In this document: in pieces, positions 51,825 through 60,258 of the stretch
Layout: each line of letters starts with the position of its first letter
Numbering within the stretch: position 1 is the first letter of the stretch
NCBI GenBank assembly: GCA_910587065.1
Contig: CAJUMA010000006.1
Span: 35,884-99,883, forward strand
Origin: an uncultured Bacilli bacterium
Lineage (GTDB): Bacteria > Bacillota_I > Bacilli_A > RF39 > UBA660
DNA length: 64,000 bases
Direction of reading: 5' to 3'
Notes under the pieces: model-generated
What the model was told of the DNA's origin: nothing
The model's database searches: none
The model's input: the letters and a program-made list of their open reading frames with translations, nothing else
Position numbers and translations under genes: made by a program

Positions 51825-51852
51825 GACACATCATGCGCGAACATGAAGTGTC
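51825..51852. terminator. Terminator hairpin after the 51344 gene
   Basis: An 11-bp stem with one mismatch (GACAC-A-TCATG / CATGA-A-GTGTC) and loop CGCGAA. A T run (TTTTTTATT) follows on the minus strand and an A run lies before it on the plus strand, so it is best as a minus-direction terminator. Confidence 0.65.
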
Positions 51853-51901
51853 AAAATGAAAAACCACAAAAGCTATCACACTCTTAACAATAATAGAGAA
51901 A

Positions 51902-51935
51902 CTATAATTGTATAGGTTTTTCTATACGATTATAG
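51902..51935. promoter_or_regulatory. Inverted repeat upstream of the integrase
   Basis: CTATAATTGTATAG and CTATACGATTATAG, 13 of 14 bases symmetric, separated by 6 bases. It lies about 33 bp before the integrase start and could be an operator or hairpin controlling it. Confidence 0.55.
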
Positions 51936-51967
51936 CATAAAATTTAAAAGAAAGAAAGTGCTATAAT

Positions 51968-54136
51968 ATGAATTTAGAAACATTTTTGAGAATTTTACAC
52001 ATACCTAGTAATCTCTCTATTGACGAGATATTAGATATGTTAATAATATATTTAAGAAAATCACGTAAAGACATGGACTATTTTAAAGATGAGTCTATAG
52101 AAAAGACATTACAGAGACATGAAAAGGACTTACAAGACTTTATAATAGGAATATTCGGTAAACCTATACCAGAGCATAATATTTATAGAGAGGTTGCGTC
52201 TGGAGATACTATCGAAAATCGTCCAGTAATGCAGGAAGTATTATCAGTAATCGAAAATGACGATAAAAAAGGCGTTATATGTATTGAAATAGAACGTCTA
52301 GCGCGTGGTAATACTATAGATCAGGGTATCATAGCTCAAACATTTAAGTATACTGGTACAAAAATAGTAACGCCTATGAAAATTTATGATCTTGATAATG
52401 AAGACGATCTTTCCTACTTTGAAGACGGTTTATATCAGTCAAGAAAATATTTAAAATATACTAAACGAATATTATCTCGTGGGCGCGTAAGAAGTGTTAA
52501 AGAAGGTAACTATGTAGGATCTGTACTTCCTTATGGATCTAACAAAATAAAAATACCAAATGAAAAAGGTTTTATGCTAGTTGAAAATGAGTCGGAAGCT
52601 AAGGTGGTTAAACTTATGGCTGATTTATTTTTAAACGGTCTTAATACTACTTATACAGTAAAAGAAAATGACACAGTATCTACAATAGCTAAAACTTTTG
52701 GTACTCATAAAAAGGTAATAATTACTCATAATTTAGATTTAAAAATCAATTATAATATAAAACTTACAGTAGATAGTAAAAGCATTGATTATACAATACA
52801 AGAAAATGATACATTAGAGAGTATATCAACTGCTTATCATATAAAGGTGGATCATATACATATACCTAACGATATTTTTAAACCTGGAGAGACAATTAAG
52901 ATAATAATTAACGATATGAGACCAACAAACATAGCGCATTATTTTAACTACCTTAAAATCACTCCTAGAAAAGCTAAAGAGTGGACGGCCAATATGATAC
53001 GAAATATATTACAAAGTCCAACTATATACGGCTATTTAACTTGGGACAGACGAAAAACTGTTACAACTTTAGTAAATGGTAAAATTGTAAGAAAAAACCC
53101 TAATAATAATGATTATTTATTCGTCAAAGGTAAACATTACGAAAATAGTATTTTAAATGAAGAATATCGTAGTAGAATACAGGAAAAGTTTTTAAGTAAT
53201 CGAGTTAAAACTGTACCAGACGAGAAAGAATTAAAAAACCCTCTTGTTGGTTTAGTTGTATGTGGGTATTGTGGTAATAATATGACAAGACGACCATACT
53301 ATATAAGAAAAGACGCAAAACCTACAGTAAAACGAATTTACGAAGTTGATAAGACTAAGTTAAGATTATTGCTTCGAGAACATAAAGGAGACTATAGTCT
53401 AAACGATATTGCTAAAGCTTTAAAAGTATCTAAATGCTGTGTAGACCACTGGTTTGCTAGTAATGACGATAAATTTACTATGCCATACGCTAATAAATGG
53501 GAAGATCTAAAGAAATTATTAAATATAGAAACTACAGAGTTTGATAAAGCAGTAACTACATTAGAAGAAAGTATAACGCCAGCGCACGCCGATACTCTCA
53601 TGTGTAGTCGGCCTAGATGTAAATGTGTATCAAGCGATTTAGAACTTGTAGAAACAAAAATATTACAAACGTTAAAAATAATAAAAGAAGATTATAAGAA
53701 ATATGTTGATAATTACGAAGAGGAAGTAAAAAAAGAAATAAGAGATAATAAAGAAATTATACAAGTGATAGATAATGAAATCGACAAAGTCAATTTGCAA
53801 ATTGAAAAAGCATGCGAATTAGTAGAGGCTGGAGCTTATACTAAAGACCTCTTTAAAAAAAGAATAGATGTTTTAAATAGTCAATTAGAAGCACTAATAA
53901 ATCAAAAACAAGAGTTACCTAACGCAAATAATCTAACTCAAGAATTTAATAATAAAAAGAAAGCAATACCTATTTTAGAAGATGTGTTGAGTAAATATGC
54001 CCCCGAAATGACAGCAGAAGAAAAAAACGAGTTATTATCTACAATAATCAAAAAAATTATATATAAAAAAGACCATGGAGGCCGTTATTTAAAGGAAAAT
54101 TTCAATATTGATATTATTTTATTGCCCTTTGACTGA
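51968..54136 (+). CDS. Large serine recombinase (integrase) with two LysM-like inserts
   Basis: A 722-residue recombinase. The resolvase domain has the nucleophile Ser32 in I-Y-L-R-K-S-R-K and E-I-E-R-L-A-R-G-N near 107-115. The recombinase domain follows, but between residues about 228 and 315 are two segments with LysM features (Y-T-V-K-E-N-D-T-V-S-T-I-A and Y-T-I-Q-E-N-D-T-L-E-S-I-S). The zinc ribbon is C432/C435 and C546/C551/C553, interrupted by a helix-turn-helix insert (about 456-538). A coiled coil (about 575-655) ends the protein. It stops 18 bp before the attR core and should catalyse integration into and, with a directionality factor, excision from cotJC. Confidence 0.93.
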   Translation: MNLETFLRILHIPSNLSIDEILDMLIIYLRKSRKDMDYFKDESIEKTLQRHEKDLQDFIIGIFGKPIPEHNIYREVASGDTIENRPVMQEVLSVIENDDKKGVICIEIERLARGNTIDQGIIAQTFKYTGTKIVTPMKIYDLDNEDDLSYFEDGLYQSRKYLKYTKRILSRGRVRSVKEGNYVGSVLPYGSNKIKIPNEKGFMLVENESEAKVVKLMADLFLNGLNTTYTVKENDTVSTIAKTFGTHKKVIITHNLDLKINYNIKLTVDSKSIDYTIQENDTLESISTAYHIKVDHIHIPNDIFKPGETIKIIINDMRPTNIAHYFNYLKITPRKAKEWTANMIRNILQSPTIYGYLTWDRRKTVTTLVNGKIVRKNPNNNDYLFVKGKHYENSILNEEYRSRIQEKFLSNRVKTVPDEKELKNPLVGLVVCGYCGNNMTRRPYYIRKDAKPTVKRIYEVDKTKLRLLLREHKGDYSLNDIAKALKVSKCCVDHWFASNDDKFTMPYANKWEDLKKLLNIETTEFDKAVTTLEESITPAHADTLMCSRPRCKCVSSDLELVETKILQTLKIIKEDYKKYVDNYEEEVKKEIRDNKEIIQVIDNEIDKVNLQIEKACELVEAGAYTKDLFKKRIDVLNSQLEALINQKQELPNANNLTQEFNNKKKAIPILEDVLSKYAPEMTAEEKNELLSTIIKKIIYKKDHGGRYLKENFNIDIILLPFD

Positions 54137-54154
54137 TAACATAATCGTAAAAAT

Positions 54155-54157
54155 GAA
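54155..54157. other. attR core (GAA) of the prophage
   Basis: The right junction reads CGTAAAAATGAA followed by host CTTGGTCATTTAGAAATG. In attP, built from right phage arm plus left phage arm, two 16-nt arms flank the core as an imperfect inverted repeat (12 of 16), centred on the G-A of GAA, as expected of a serine-integrase attP. Confidence 0.8.
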
Positions 54158-54520
54158 CTTGGTCATTTAGAAATGATTGCTACAATGGTAAAAAAACTAA
54201 CAGAAGGTGCAACAATTGAAGAGATTAAGAATGCTGGTATAGAGGATTACTACAGTGAACATGGAGTAAGCATATACCCTGTTAATGCATCAGGTTCTCC
54301 TTTTACTATTACATATGTCGCAGTAACTGGAGATGTTATAGCTGATTTAAGTGAAGATATGGCCGCTGAACAAAAGGCCCGTGCAATATATGAACATTTA
54401 ATAGATTTAGCTGATGATGAAGATGTAATAGAGCCACTTCTTTTCTTAAGACAAAGAGAAATTGTTCACTTTAATAGATTTAAAGAATTATACGATTACT
54501 ACAAAAAAATGGGCTACTAA
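54155..54520 (+). CDS. cotJC: cotJC, 3' part, interrupted by the prophage
   Basis: The frame from 54155 reads E-L-G-H-L-E-M-I-A-T-M-V, the second half of the metal-binding motif of manganese-catalase-type CotJC, then I-Y-P-V-N-A-S-G-S-P-F, D-M-A-A-E-Q-K-A-R-A and F-L-R-Q-R-E-I-V-H-F. About 121 residues remain to the stop. Joined with 23344-23538 it would give a protein of about 186 residues, the usual family length. There is no SD or start at the junction, so this fragment should not be translated properly while the prophage is present. Confidence 0.9.
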   Translation, partial: ELGHLEMIATMVKKLTEGATIEEIKNAGIEDYYSEHGVSIYPVNASGSPFTITYVAVTGDVIADLSEDMAAEQKARAIYEHLIDLADDEDVIEPLLFLRQREIVHFNRFKELYDYYKKMGY

Positions 54521-54526
54521 AAGCCC
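54511..54526 (+). terminator. Intrinsic terminator of the cotJ operon
   Basis: Stem GGGCT / AGCCC overlaps the cotJC stop and is followed by TTTTTT. It lies at the right host side of the prophage, where it serves the restored operon after excision. Confidence 0.88.
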
Positions 54527-54720
54527 TTTTTTATTGACTGACTTTATACTTTAACGAATAATGTCAAACAAAAAGGAAATTAAAATATGGAAAATATTTA
54601 TATATTCGCAGTAGAAAAACTGATACTGATTTAATCGATAAAATTGCTTATAGAATTAATAAAACAGCAAAAACATTTACCAGAAAAGTTATTATCTTAT
54701 TCTCTAAATTACGCCAAGCA

Positions 54721-54749
54721 AAAACACTAGATAAAATCTCTAGTGTTTT
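54721..54749. terminator. Bidirectional terminator
   Basis: A perfect 10-bp stem AAAACACTAG / CTAGTGTTTT with a 9-nt loop, T-rich on both outer strands. It ends the surface-protein transcript (minus) and any plus transcript. Between 54521 and 54720 there are only broken short frames and no convincing gene. Confidence 0.88.
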
Positions 54750-54781
54750 TATAGCTATTTACTAAAAATAACCTCTTTATT

Positions 54782-57700
54782 TTAATAAATCTTTCTTGTT
54801 TTCTTTTTCACGATAAAGTAGCCAACAAATGTAATAAAAATCAATCCTAAAACAGCACTTACAATATAAATTATATAGTTGTTTTTATCTTCTTTTTTAT
54901 CAATTTCAATTACATTATTCTCTCCTTCACCACTTGTATTTTCTGTTTTATAGACAACAAGATATTTTCCTAAACCTGTACTTTCAAAGACAGCCTCATT
55001 ATTAGAATTTATTTTTGTACTTAGTTTAACTAAGTTACCATCTTCCATTACAAGATAAACAGCATCTAAAGCTTTATTAGAACTCAATTTAATTGATTGT
55101 TCTATTTTTTCATTAGATAAATCAATTTTTTCATTATTATTGGATTTTAATGACAATTCGTATAATTCACTGTCATCTCCGTAACGGTCCTTTAAATCTT
55201 CACTAATTACTAATTTATTTGATTCGATTGATACATCGTCATACTTAGATAATATTGAATCAGGAAGCTTTATATGTGCAGTTCCATTTGAGACTTCTTG
55301 ATAGTTACCTTTGGAATCATCAGACACTTTTTTAGTTGTTGTAGTCTTAACTGTTGTAACCTTTATTGGTTTATTACTACTTGGTTTTGTAGTTGTAGTA
55401 TTTCCATTACTTGGTTTATCAGCTGGAACAGTTGGAGATGGTGTATTTTCATTTTGATTATCGCCCTCACCAATACTCGGTTTATCTTCAGGTTTTTCTT
55501 CTGGTTTTTCGGGTGTCTCTGGTTTTTCAGGTTCTTCTGGTTTTTCTTCAGGTCCCTCAGGCAAATCTGGCTCTCCTGAATTTTCCTTCTTTGTTATCCA
55601 AGAAACACTTACTGTTACTGTTCCTTTATTTCCTGCTCTATCAATAAATTCAAATGTGAATTCACCATTTTCAGTAAATACATGCGTGAACTTTCCATCA
55701 TTATTTGTTACAGTTACTTCTTCACTTGCATGTAAAGTTGCTGTTACAGGCTCCTCGGTTTCATCTTCCGTACTATATTCAATTGTGCCTGTTGGAGCTT
55801 CTTTATCTATCCAATTTACCGACACAGTTTTAGATCCTACATTCCCCACCTTATCAGCAAATTCAAACGTAAAATCACCATTTTCTGTAAATACATGCGT
55901 GAACTTTCCATCATTGTTTGTTACAGTCACTTCTTCATTTGGAATAAGTGTTACTTCAACTTCTCCATTTGTCCAATTTTGAGTATTAAAATTGAACTCT
56001 GCTGTTGGAGCCTCTTTATCTATCCAGTCTACCTTAACTGGAATAACACCTAAATTACCATTTTGATCCATATATTGAAATTCAAATACTTTACTTTCAG
56101 TAAATGTATACTCATTCTTAGCATTATTATTAAATATTCTATATCCTTCTTCAAGTTTCAAAGTAGCCACTACATCTTTATTAGTTGATTCTGTTATTGA
56201 ATAAACAATTTCATATTTCGGTAACCTTGCAATCCAATTAACAATTGAAGTTGCTCTTCCTTCATTCCCTGCTTTATCAATAAACTCAAACGTAAATTCT
56301 CCATTTTCGGTAAATACATGAGTGAACTTCCCATTGTTATTTGTTACAGTTACTTCTTCACTTGGAACAAGTGTAACTTCTACTGAACCATCAGTTAAAG
56401 TTGTTGTGCTATATTCAAATTCAGCTGTTGGAGCTTCCTTATCTATCCAATCAACTGTAATTGTTTCTTTACCAATATTTCCAAGATCGTCTTGAAACTC
56501 TAATAAAACAATCTCATTTTGTGCAAATGTTATAGTTTTACTTTTATCTACTGGGTTTTCAGCAATTTGTACATCATTAGAAAGAATAGTTACTTCCTTG
56601 TCAAATGAAAGTGTTGCAACAACATCTTCATTAGTTAGTTCTGTTTTACTAAAGGAAACTTCTACTGTTGGAACACTCTTATCTATCCAATTAACTGTGG
56701 CTGTTGCTGTTCCTTTTAAACCATTACTATCTTTAAACTCAAATATAAATTCTCCATTTTCGGTAAATGTGTGAGTCTTTTTACCATCATTATTTGTAAC
56801 TGTAATCGGTCTATTTTCATCTACTAACTCAGCAATAACATTCTTATTTGTTCTTCCCGTAATATTATAGCTTACCTCAGCAGTTGGAGTTTCACTCGCT
56901 GATGGATTTTCATATAAATTAATTACTGATATAGAGAAGAAATTTTCATAAGGCTGCATATCATAAACTTCTGTACATTCTATCTTTACATATTGTGCAA
57001 GTTTAGCTTCTGGAAAAGTAATCTTCTTAGCTCCATTACTCTTTACTATATTATTTTGCGATACTGCTAATTCCCAATTAGTTCCATCTAAACTAACATA
57101 AACATTTATCTTTTTCGCATGTCCTGAAATATATGTTCCTACAACAATTGCATTTGCTTCAGGGGTATAATCAATCTCAGATACATATCTAGGTTTATCA
57201 ACTATTTTTACAACAACATTTGAAACGGGATATGTTCCACTAAATACTGCTCCAGGTTTACTACGCCACGTTGTAGTAGTATTTCCATCCAAAATATTTT
57301 TTACATCGCCTTTTCCTGTCGAAGACGCTGATACTGCTTCCAAATTACTTCTTGAAATATATCTATTAGTTAAAGAAGAAGCATTCATTGTATACGTATA
57401 ATGTACGGGATCACTTGTCGTATTAGTGCCTGATGCTTTTAATCGAAGATAAACAACAACATCTCCCTTTAAGTTTGGACTACCCTCACTAAATGAAGTC
57501 CACTCTGAAGAAGTTGGATCAAGTGTCCATTCCATTTGATCATTTGTTCCGCTTAAACGATTTTCTAAATCATCCACAGAAATAAGATGTGTTGGAAAAA
57601 CACCTTTGTTTATATCTATGGTATATATATTGGCATCTGTTAAAGGTAAACCATTTATATGAATTTTTATATCATCAGTTGCATTTACTAAAGATAACTC

Positions 57701-59938
57701 CTCGTCCGATAATTGAGTAGAATGTTCATAAACTTGAGTCCACTTATTACCACCATCTAAACTATAACGCCAAGTAACTTGTGCACTTTGAAATTGTTTA
57801 GATAAAACAATCTTTCCAGCATTAGTTCCATCAAATGAGAAAGTAGCAACACGATTATCTACAACACCTAAAATAGCATTTGCAATTACCGGAACCTCGT
57901 TTGAGTAAATCGTATCAGAAGCTGTTGCTTTTACTGCGTTACGTAATGTTTTATCTTTTAACATCATTAATTGAGTTTTATATTCTGGAGAAGTAACCTT
58001 TGTCCCAATTCTTGTTACCATATCATACATTGGAAGTGGATGATATGCATAAACCTTTGCAACATCTTTTGCTAAATCAATTAAATCAGATTCCTTTTTA
58101 CTATCATCTGTAATATATAAATTAATTAGTCCAATCCAAGCATCTAAATTTATTTCTTCCTCTTTTAATGCATCAAGATAGATTTTTTCTAATTTTTTTC
58201 TATCATTCTTATAAACATCTTCTAACATTAAAATTAATTGTGCTCTTTCATACTTATCATATTCATTTTGAGCTTCTTGAGCAAGTAATCTATACGAACC
58301 GGTTTTAATAACACCAGTAGAATACCTGCTACCCCAACCATTTACTGCTCTACCATCTGTTGCAGCCCAAGCAGTAGCAGCAACATTATAAGATAACTGC
58401 CATGCTAATTTGCCACCACCAGCATTTTTTAAATAGATATAAGCAGCATGTTGAGGCTGACCAACAACATAAGCAGGAGTCCCCCAAACACCATATAAAT
58501 TAGCAGCTGTTTTTGATAATCCACCACAAACTGAGCCTTCTTCAAAAACGATCCATAATTTAGGTTTTCCAGAACGGTAGGTAATATTATATTTAGATAA
58601 TTCATACTTCTCATCCCACTTAGCATAGTTTGCTTGACTATAATACTGCGGTCTATAGTAACCATAATTAAAAGTATACTTAATATACTTAAAGGGATTA
58701 AAGCGTACATTTGCATCCTTCTTATTAGAATAATCATAAAGCCACATGATTTCTTCATCATCTATATTATTACTCATTACTCCACGCATTTCATCAACTG
58801 TATAACTTTCAAACATCGAGTTTGATGCAAGTTGATTATTTAAATGCATTTGCTTATAAATATCATAACGAACTACGGCATCAGAAAGTTGATTACCACC
58901 TATCCACAACCCAACATTTGTTGAATGAGTTAAAGATAAAGCAAGCATCATTTTAAGATAGACATCTTTATATTTATTTCCTTGAGATGTTTGATTTTCA
59001 TTACTCAAATCTTCTTTATAAGTATGATATAAATCACTTAAAACTTGTAATGACCTTTCATAAGTTCCATTAGGTCTTCCTCCGACAGTCCACAAACGAA
59101 GTGCTTCTTCATTATTTATAAACCAATTTAAAGTTTCATAATTTTTTTGATTAGCTTCCAAAAAAGAACGAAGTTGATATTGACCAACATTTTTAATAAA
59201 ATTTCTTTGCAAAACAACTAACTTTAAATCTCCTGTAACTGGTCCAGATTTATAATTATCTTTAATTATTTGATCAAACTCTTCAACAGGCGTCATAACA
59301 TTTTCAGAGTAATCTTCTTTTACTAATTTTGCATCTCCCCAAACTGCATGATCTTGTCCATTAGAGCCATTATCGAAAGCATAAAGTCTAATATAATTTG
59401 CATCTCTTATATCAATCTTTGCATACTGAGCGTTATTAGAACCCATTAAAGCATTTGGATTTTCCTCTGTACGTAATGTCCAATCGTTTCCATCTTTGGA
59501 AGTATAAATATAAAATTTGACACCATTGCCACCAGTTGAAGTAGTATTAAGACCATAATAAGTTATAAAATAAGCATAATCTTTATAGTTACTTATATCA
59601 TATTCCATTGTAGATGTAGCATGTGCCCAAATCCCTTTTTTTACAGTAACAGAGGCATTATTAATTCGAAGAACTAATGGAGTATTCGAATTAGTTTTAT
59701 CTAATCCAAGAGTTCCCCAACCTATTTGAGCTTTTTGATAAGGTATATCTGATAAATAAACAACATCATTAAGCTGACTCACATTATATGAAAGAACCTC
59801 TCCTCTTTCAATACTTATTGTTCTACTCGTATTAGCAAAAGTAAAATATAGTGAAGTACAAGTATAAACAGTAAAAACAAAAAATAAAACCCATAAGGCT
59901 CTTTTTATAGGCTTCTTTAACTTATAATTTTTTTTCAT
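54782..59938 (-). CDS. Large modular surface protein (NPCBM, Cys/His-type core, F5/8C, six Ig-like repeats)
   Basis: About 1,718 residues from the ATG at 59938 (GAGGAG at proper spacing). Layout: membrane/signal segment (about 14-35); NPCBM-like carbohydrate-binding domain (about 55-210); a long central domain with S-V-C-G-G-L-S-K-T-A-A-N and then P-Q-H-A-A-Y, a Cys/His pair recalling transglutaminase or cysteine-peptidase folds; two beta regions; an F5/8 type C-like domain (about 925-1060); six Ig-like repeats of about 70 residues; a Pro/Glu-rich wall-spanning stretch; and a C-terminal membrane anchor with basic tail. No LPxTG motif is seen. It is probably an adhesin or glycan-binding enzyme on the cell surface. 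Confidence 0.85.
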   Translation of the reverse strand: MKKNYKLKKPIKRALWVLFFVFTVYTCTSLYFTFANTSRTISIERGEVLSYNVSQLNDVVYLSDIPYQKAQIGWGTLGLDKTNSNTPLVLRINNASVTVKKGIWAHATSTMEYDISNYKDYAYFITYYGLNTTSTGGNGVKFYIYTSKDGNDWTLRTEENPNALMGSNNAQYAKIDIRDANYIRLYAFDNGSNGQDHAVWGDAKLVKEDYSENVMTPVEEFDQIIKDNYKSGPVTGDLKLVVLQRNFIKNVGQYQLRSFLEANQKNYETLNWFINNEEALRLWTVGGRPNGTYERSLQVLSDLYHTYKEDLSNENQTSQGNKYKDVYLKMMLALSLTHSTNVGLWIGGNQLSDAVVRYDIYKQMHLNNQLASNSMFESYTVDEMRGVMSNNIDDEEIMWLYDYSNKKDANVRFNPFKYIKYTFNYGYYRPQYYSQANYAKWDEKYELSKYNITYRSGKPKLWIVFEEGSVCGGLSKTAANLYGVWGTPAYVVGQPQHAAYIYLKNAGGGKLAWQLSYNVAATAWAATDGRAVNGWGSRYSTGVIKTGSYRLLAQEAQNEYDKYERAQLILMLEDVYKNDRKKLEKIYLDALKEEEINLDAWIGLINLYITDDSKKESDLIDLAKDVAKVYAYHPLPMYDMVTRIGTKVTSPEYKTQLMMLKDKTLRNAVKATASDTIYSNEVPVIANAILGVVDNRVATFSFDGTNAGKIVLSKQFQSAQVTWRYSLDGGNKWTQVYEHSTQLSDEELSLVNATDDIKIHINGLPLTDANIYTIDINKGVFPTHLISVDDLENRLSGTNDQMEWTLDPTSSEWTSFSEGSPNLKGDVVVYLRLKASGTNTTSDPVHYTYTMNASSLTNRYISRSNLEAVSASSTGKGDVKNILDGNTTTTWRSKPGAVFSGTYPVSNVVVKIVDKPRYVSEIDYTPEANAIVVGTYISGHAKKINVYVSLDGTNWELAVSQNNIVKSNGAKKITFPEAKLAQYVKIECTEVYDMQPYENFFSISVINLYENPSASETPTAEVSYNITGRTNKNVIAELVDENRPITVTNNDGKKTHTFTENGEFIFEFKDSNGLKGTATATVNWIDKSVPTVEVSFSKTELTNEDVVATLSFDKEVTILSNDVQIAENPVDKSKTITFAQNEIVLLEFQDDLGNIGKETITVDWIDKEAPTAEFEYSTTTLTDGSVEVTLVPSEEVTVTNNNGKFTHVFTENGEFTFEFIDKAGNEGRATSIVNWIARLPKYEIVYSITESTNKDVVATLKLEEGYRIFNNNAKNEYTFTESKVFEFQYMDQNGNLGVIPVKVDWIDKEAPTAEFNFNTQNWTNGEVEVTLIPNEEVTVTNNDGKFTHVFTENGDFTFEFADKVGNVGSKTVSVNWIDKEAPTGTIEYSTEDETEEPVTATLHASEEVTVTNNDGKFTHVFTENGEFTFEFIDRAGNKGTVTVSVSWITKKENSGEPDLPEGPEEKPEEPEKPETPEKPEEKPEDKPSIGEGDNQNENTPSPTVPADKPSNGNTTTTKPSSNKPIKVTTVKTTTTKKVSDDSKGNYQEVSNGTAHIKLPDSILSKYDDVSIESNKLVISEDLKDRYGDDSELYELSLKSNNNEKIDLSNEKIEQSIKLSSNKALDAVYLVMEDGNLVKLSTKINSNNEAVFESTGLGKYLVVYKTENTSGEGENNVIEIDKKEDKNNYIIYIVSAVLGLIFITFVGYFIVKKKTRKIY
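55598..56890 (-). repeat. Tandem Ig-like repeats in the surface protein gene
   Basis: Six coding repeats of about 210 bp, each starting with A-P-T-A-E or similar and ending in W-I-D-K. The three most similar (around 55,630-55,790, 55,840-55,980 and 56,260-56,420) share long identical runs such as the codons for T-H-V-F-T-E-N-G. They invite recombination and copy-number change. Confidence 0.85.
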
Positions 59939-59944
59939 AGACAT

Positions 59945-60258
59945 TTCTCCTCAACTTCAACAATTATCAGTAAATAATGACAAAATCTCTCTCAAGAAAT
60001 ATAATCGTTTACAAAAAATAATGAGAATAATGCCATCATATCTTGCAACCCAATGTTATCATATAAACTTTAATTTAATCAACACACTTACTATTTAGTT
60101 TACACCTATTTAACTGTGTTATTCTAAAACACAACGATAACTTCTTATTCTCTAAATATTTATTGCAAAAGAATACATCTAATAAATCTTATTAAAGAAA
60201 CTAAAAAATAATATTTAAAAAACACTAATTTTAATTCTAGTGTTTTCTTATTTTCAAA
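59945..60258. other. Intergenic region between the surface-protein and GtrA genes
   Basis: About 314 bases of AT-rich sequence without a credible gene. It holds the SD and probably the promoter of the surface protein (minus strand) and, at its right end, the terminator of the gtrA-like gene. Nothing else recognisable was found. Confidence 0.6.
60221..60244 (-). terminator. Intrinsic terminator of the GtrA-family gene
   Basis: Stem AACACTA / TAGTGTT with a 10-nt loop followed by TTTTTT on the minus strand. Confidence 0.88.

Larger units (their letters stand above)
23536..54157. mobile_element. Siphovirus-type prophage integrated in cotJC
   Basis: About 30.6 kb bounded by the two halves of cotJC. 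It contains an immunity switch, early genes, HNH/terminase, HK97-type head genes, siphovirus tail genes with a frameshifted chaperone, tape measure, baseplate, DGR, holin/endolysin and a large serine recombinase at the right end. All structural classes needed for a phage are present and uninterrupted, so it may be inducible. No replicative helicase or polymerase is recognised. Base composition rises slightly in the tail genes compared with the host. Confidence 0.95.

Noticed and set aside
24000..52000. CRISPR array, tRNA or rRNA genes
   Set aside because: No regularly spaced short repeats with unique spacers and no cloverleaf or rRNA-like sequence were seen; the only regular repeats are the DGR units and coding repeats.
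54547..54720. Several short overlapping frames after cotJC, one with helical, basic composition
   Set aside because: No frame has both a start with a ribosome binding site and useful length; they may be a decayed gene, but no relative could be recognised.
55298..55982. Plus-strand open frames in the large surface-protein gene
   Set aside because: They are antisense shadows of the Pro/Glu-rich and Ig-repeat coding sequence with no ribosome binding site.
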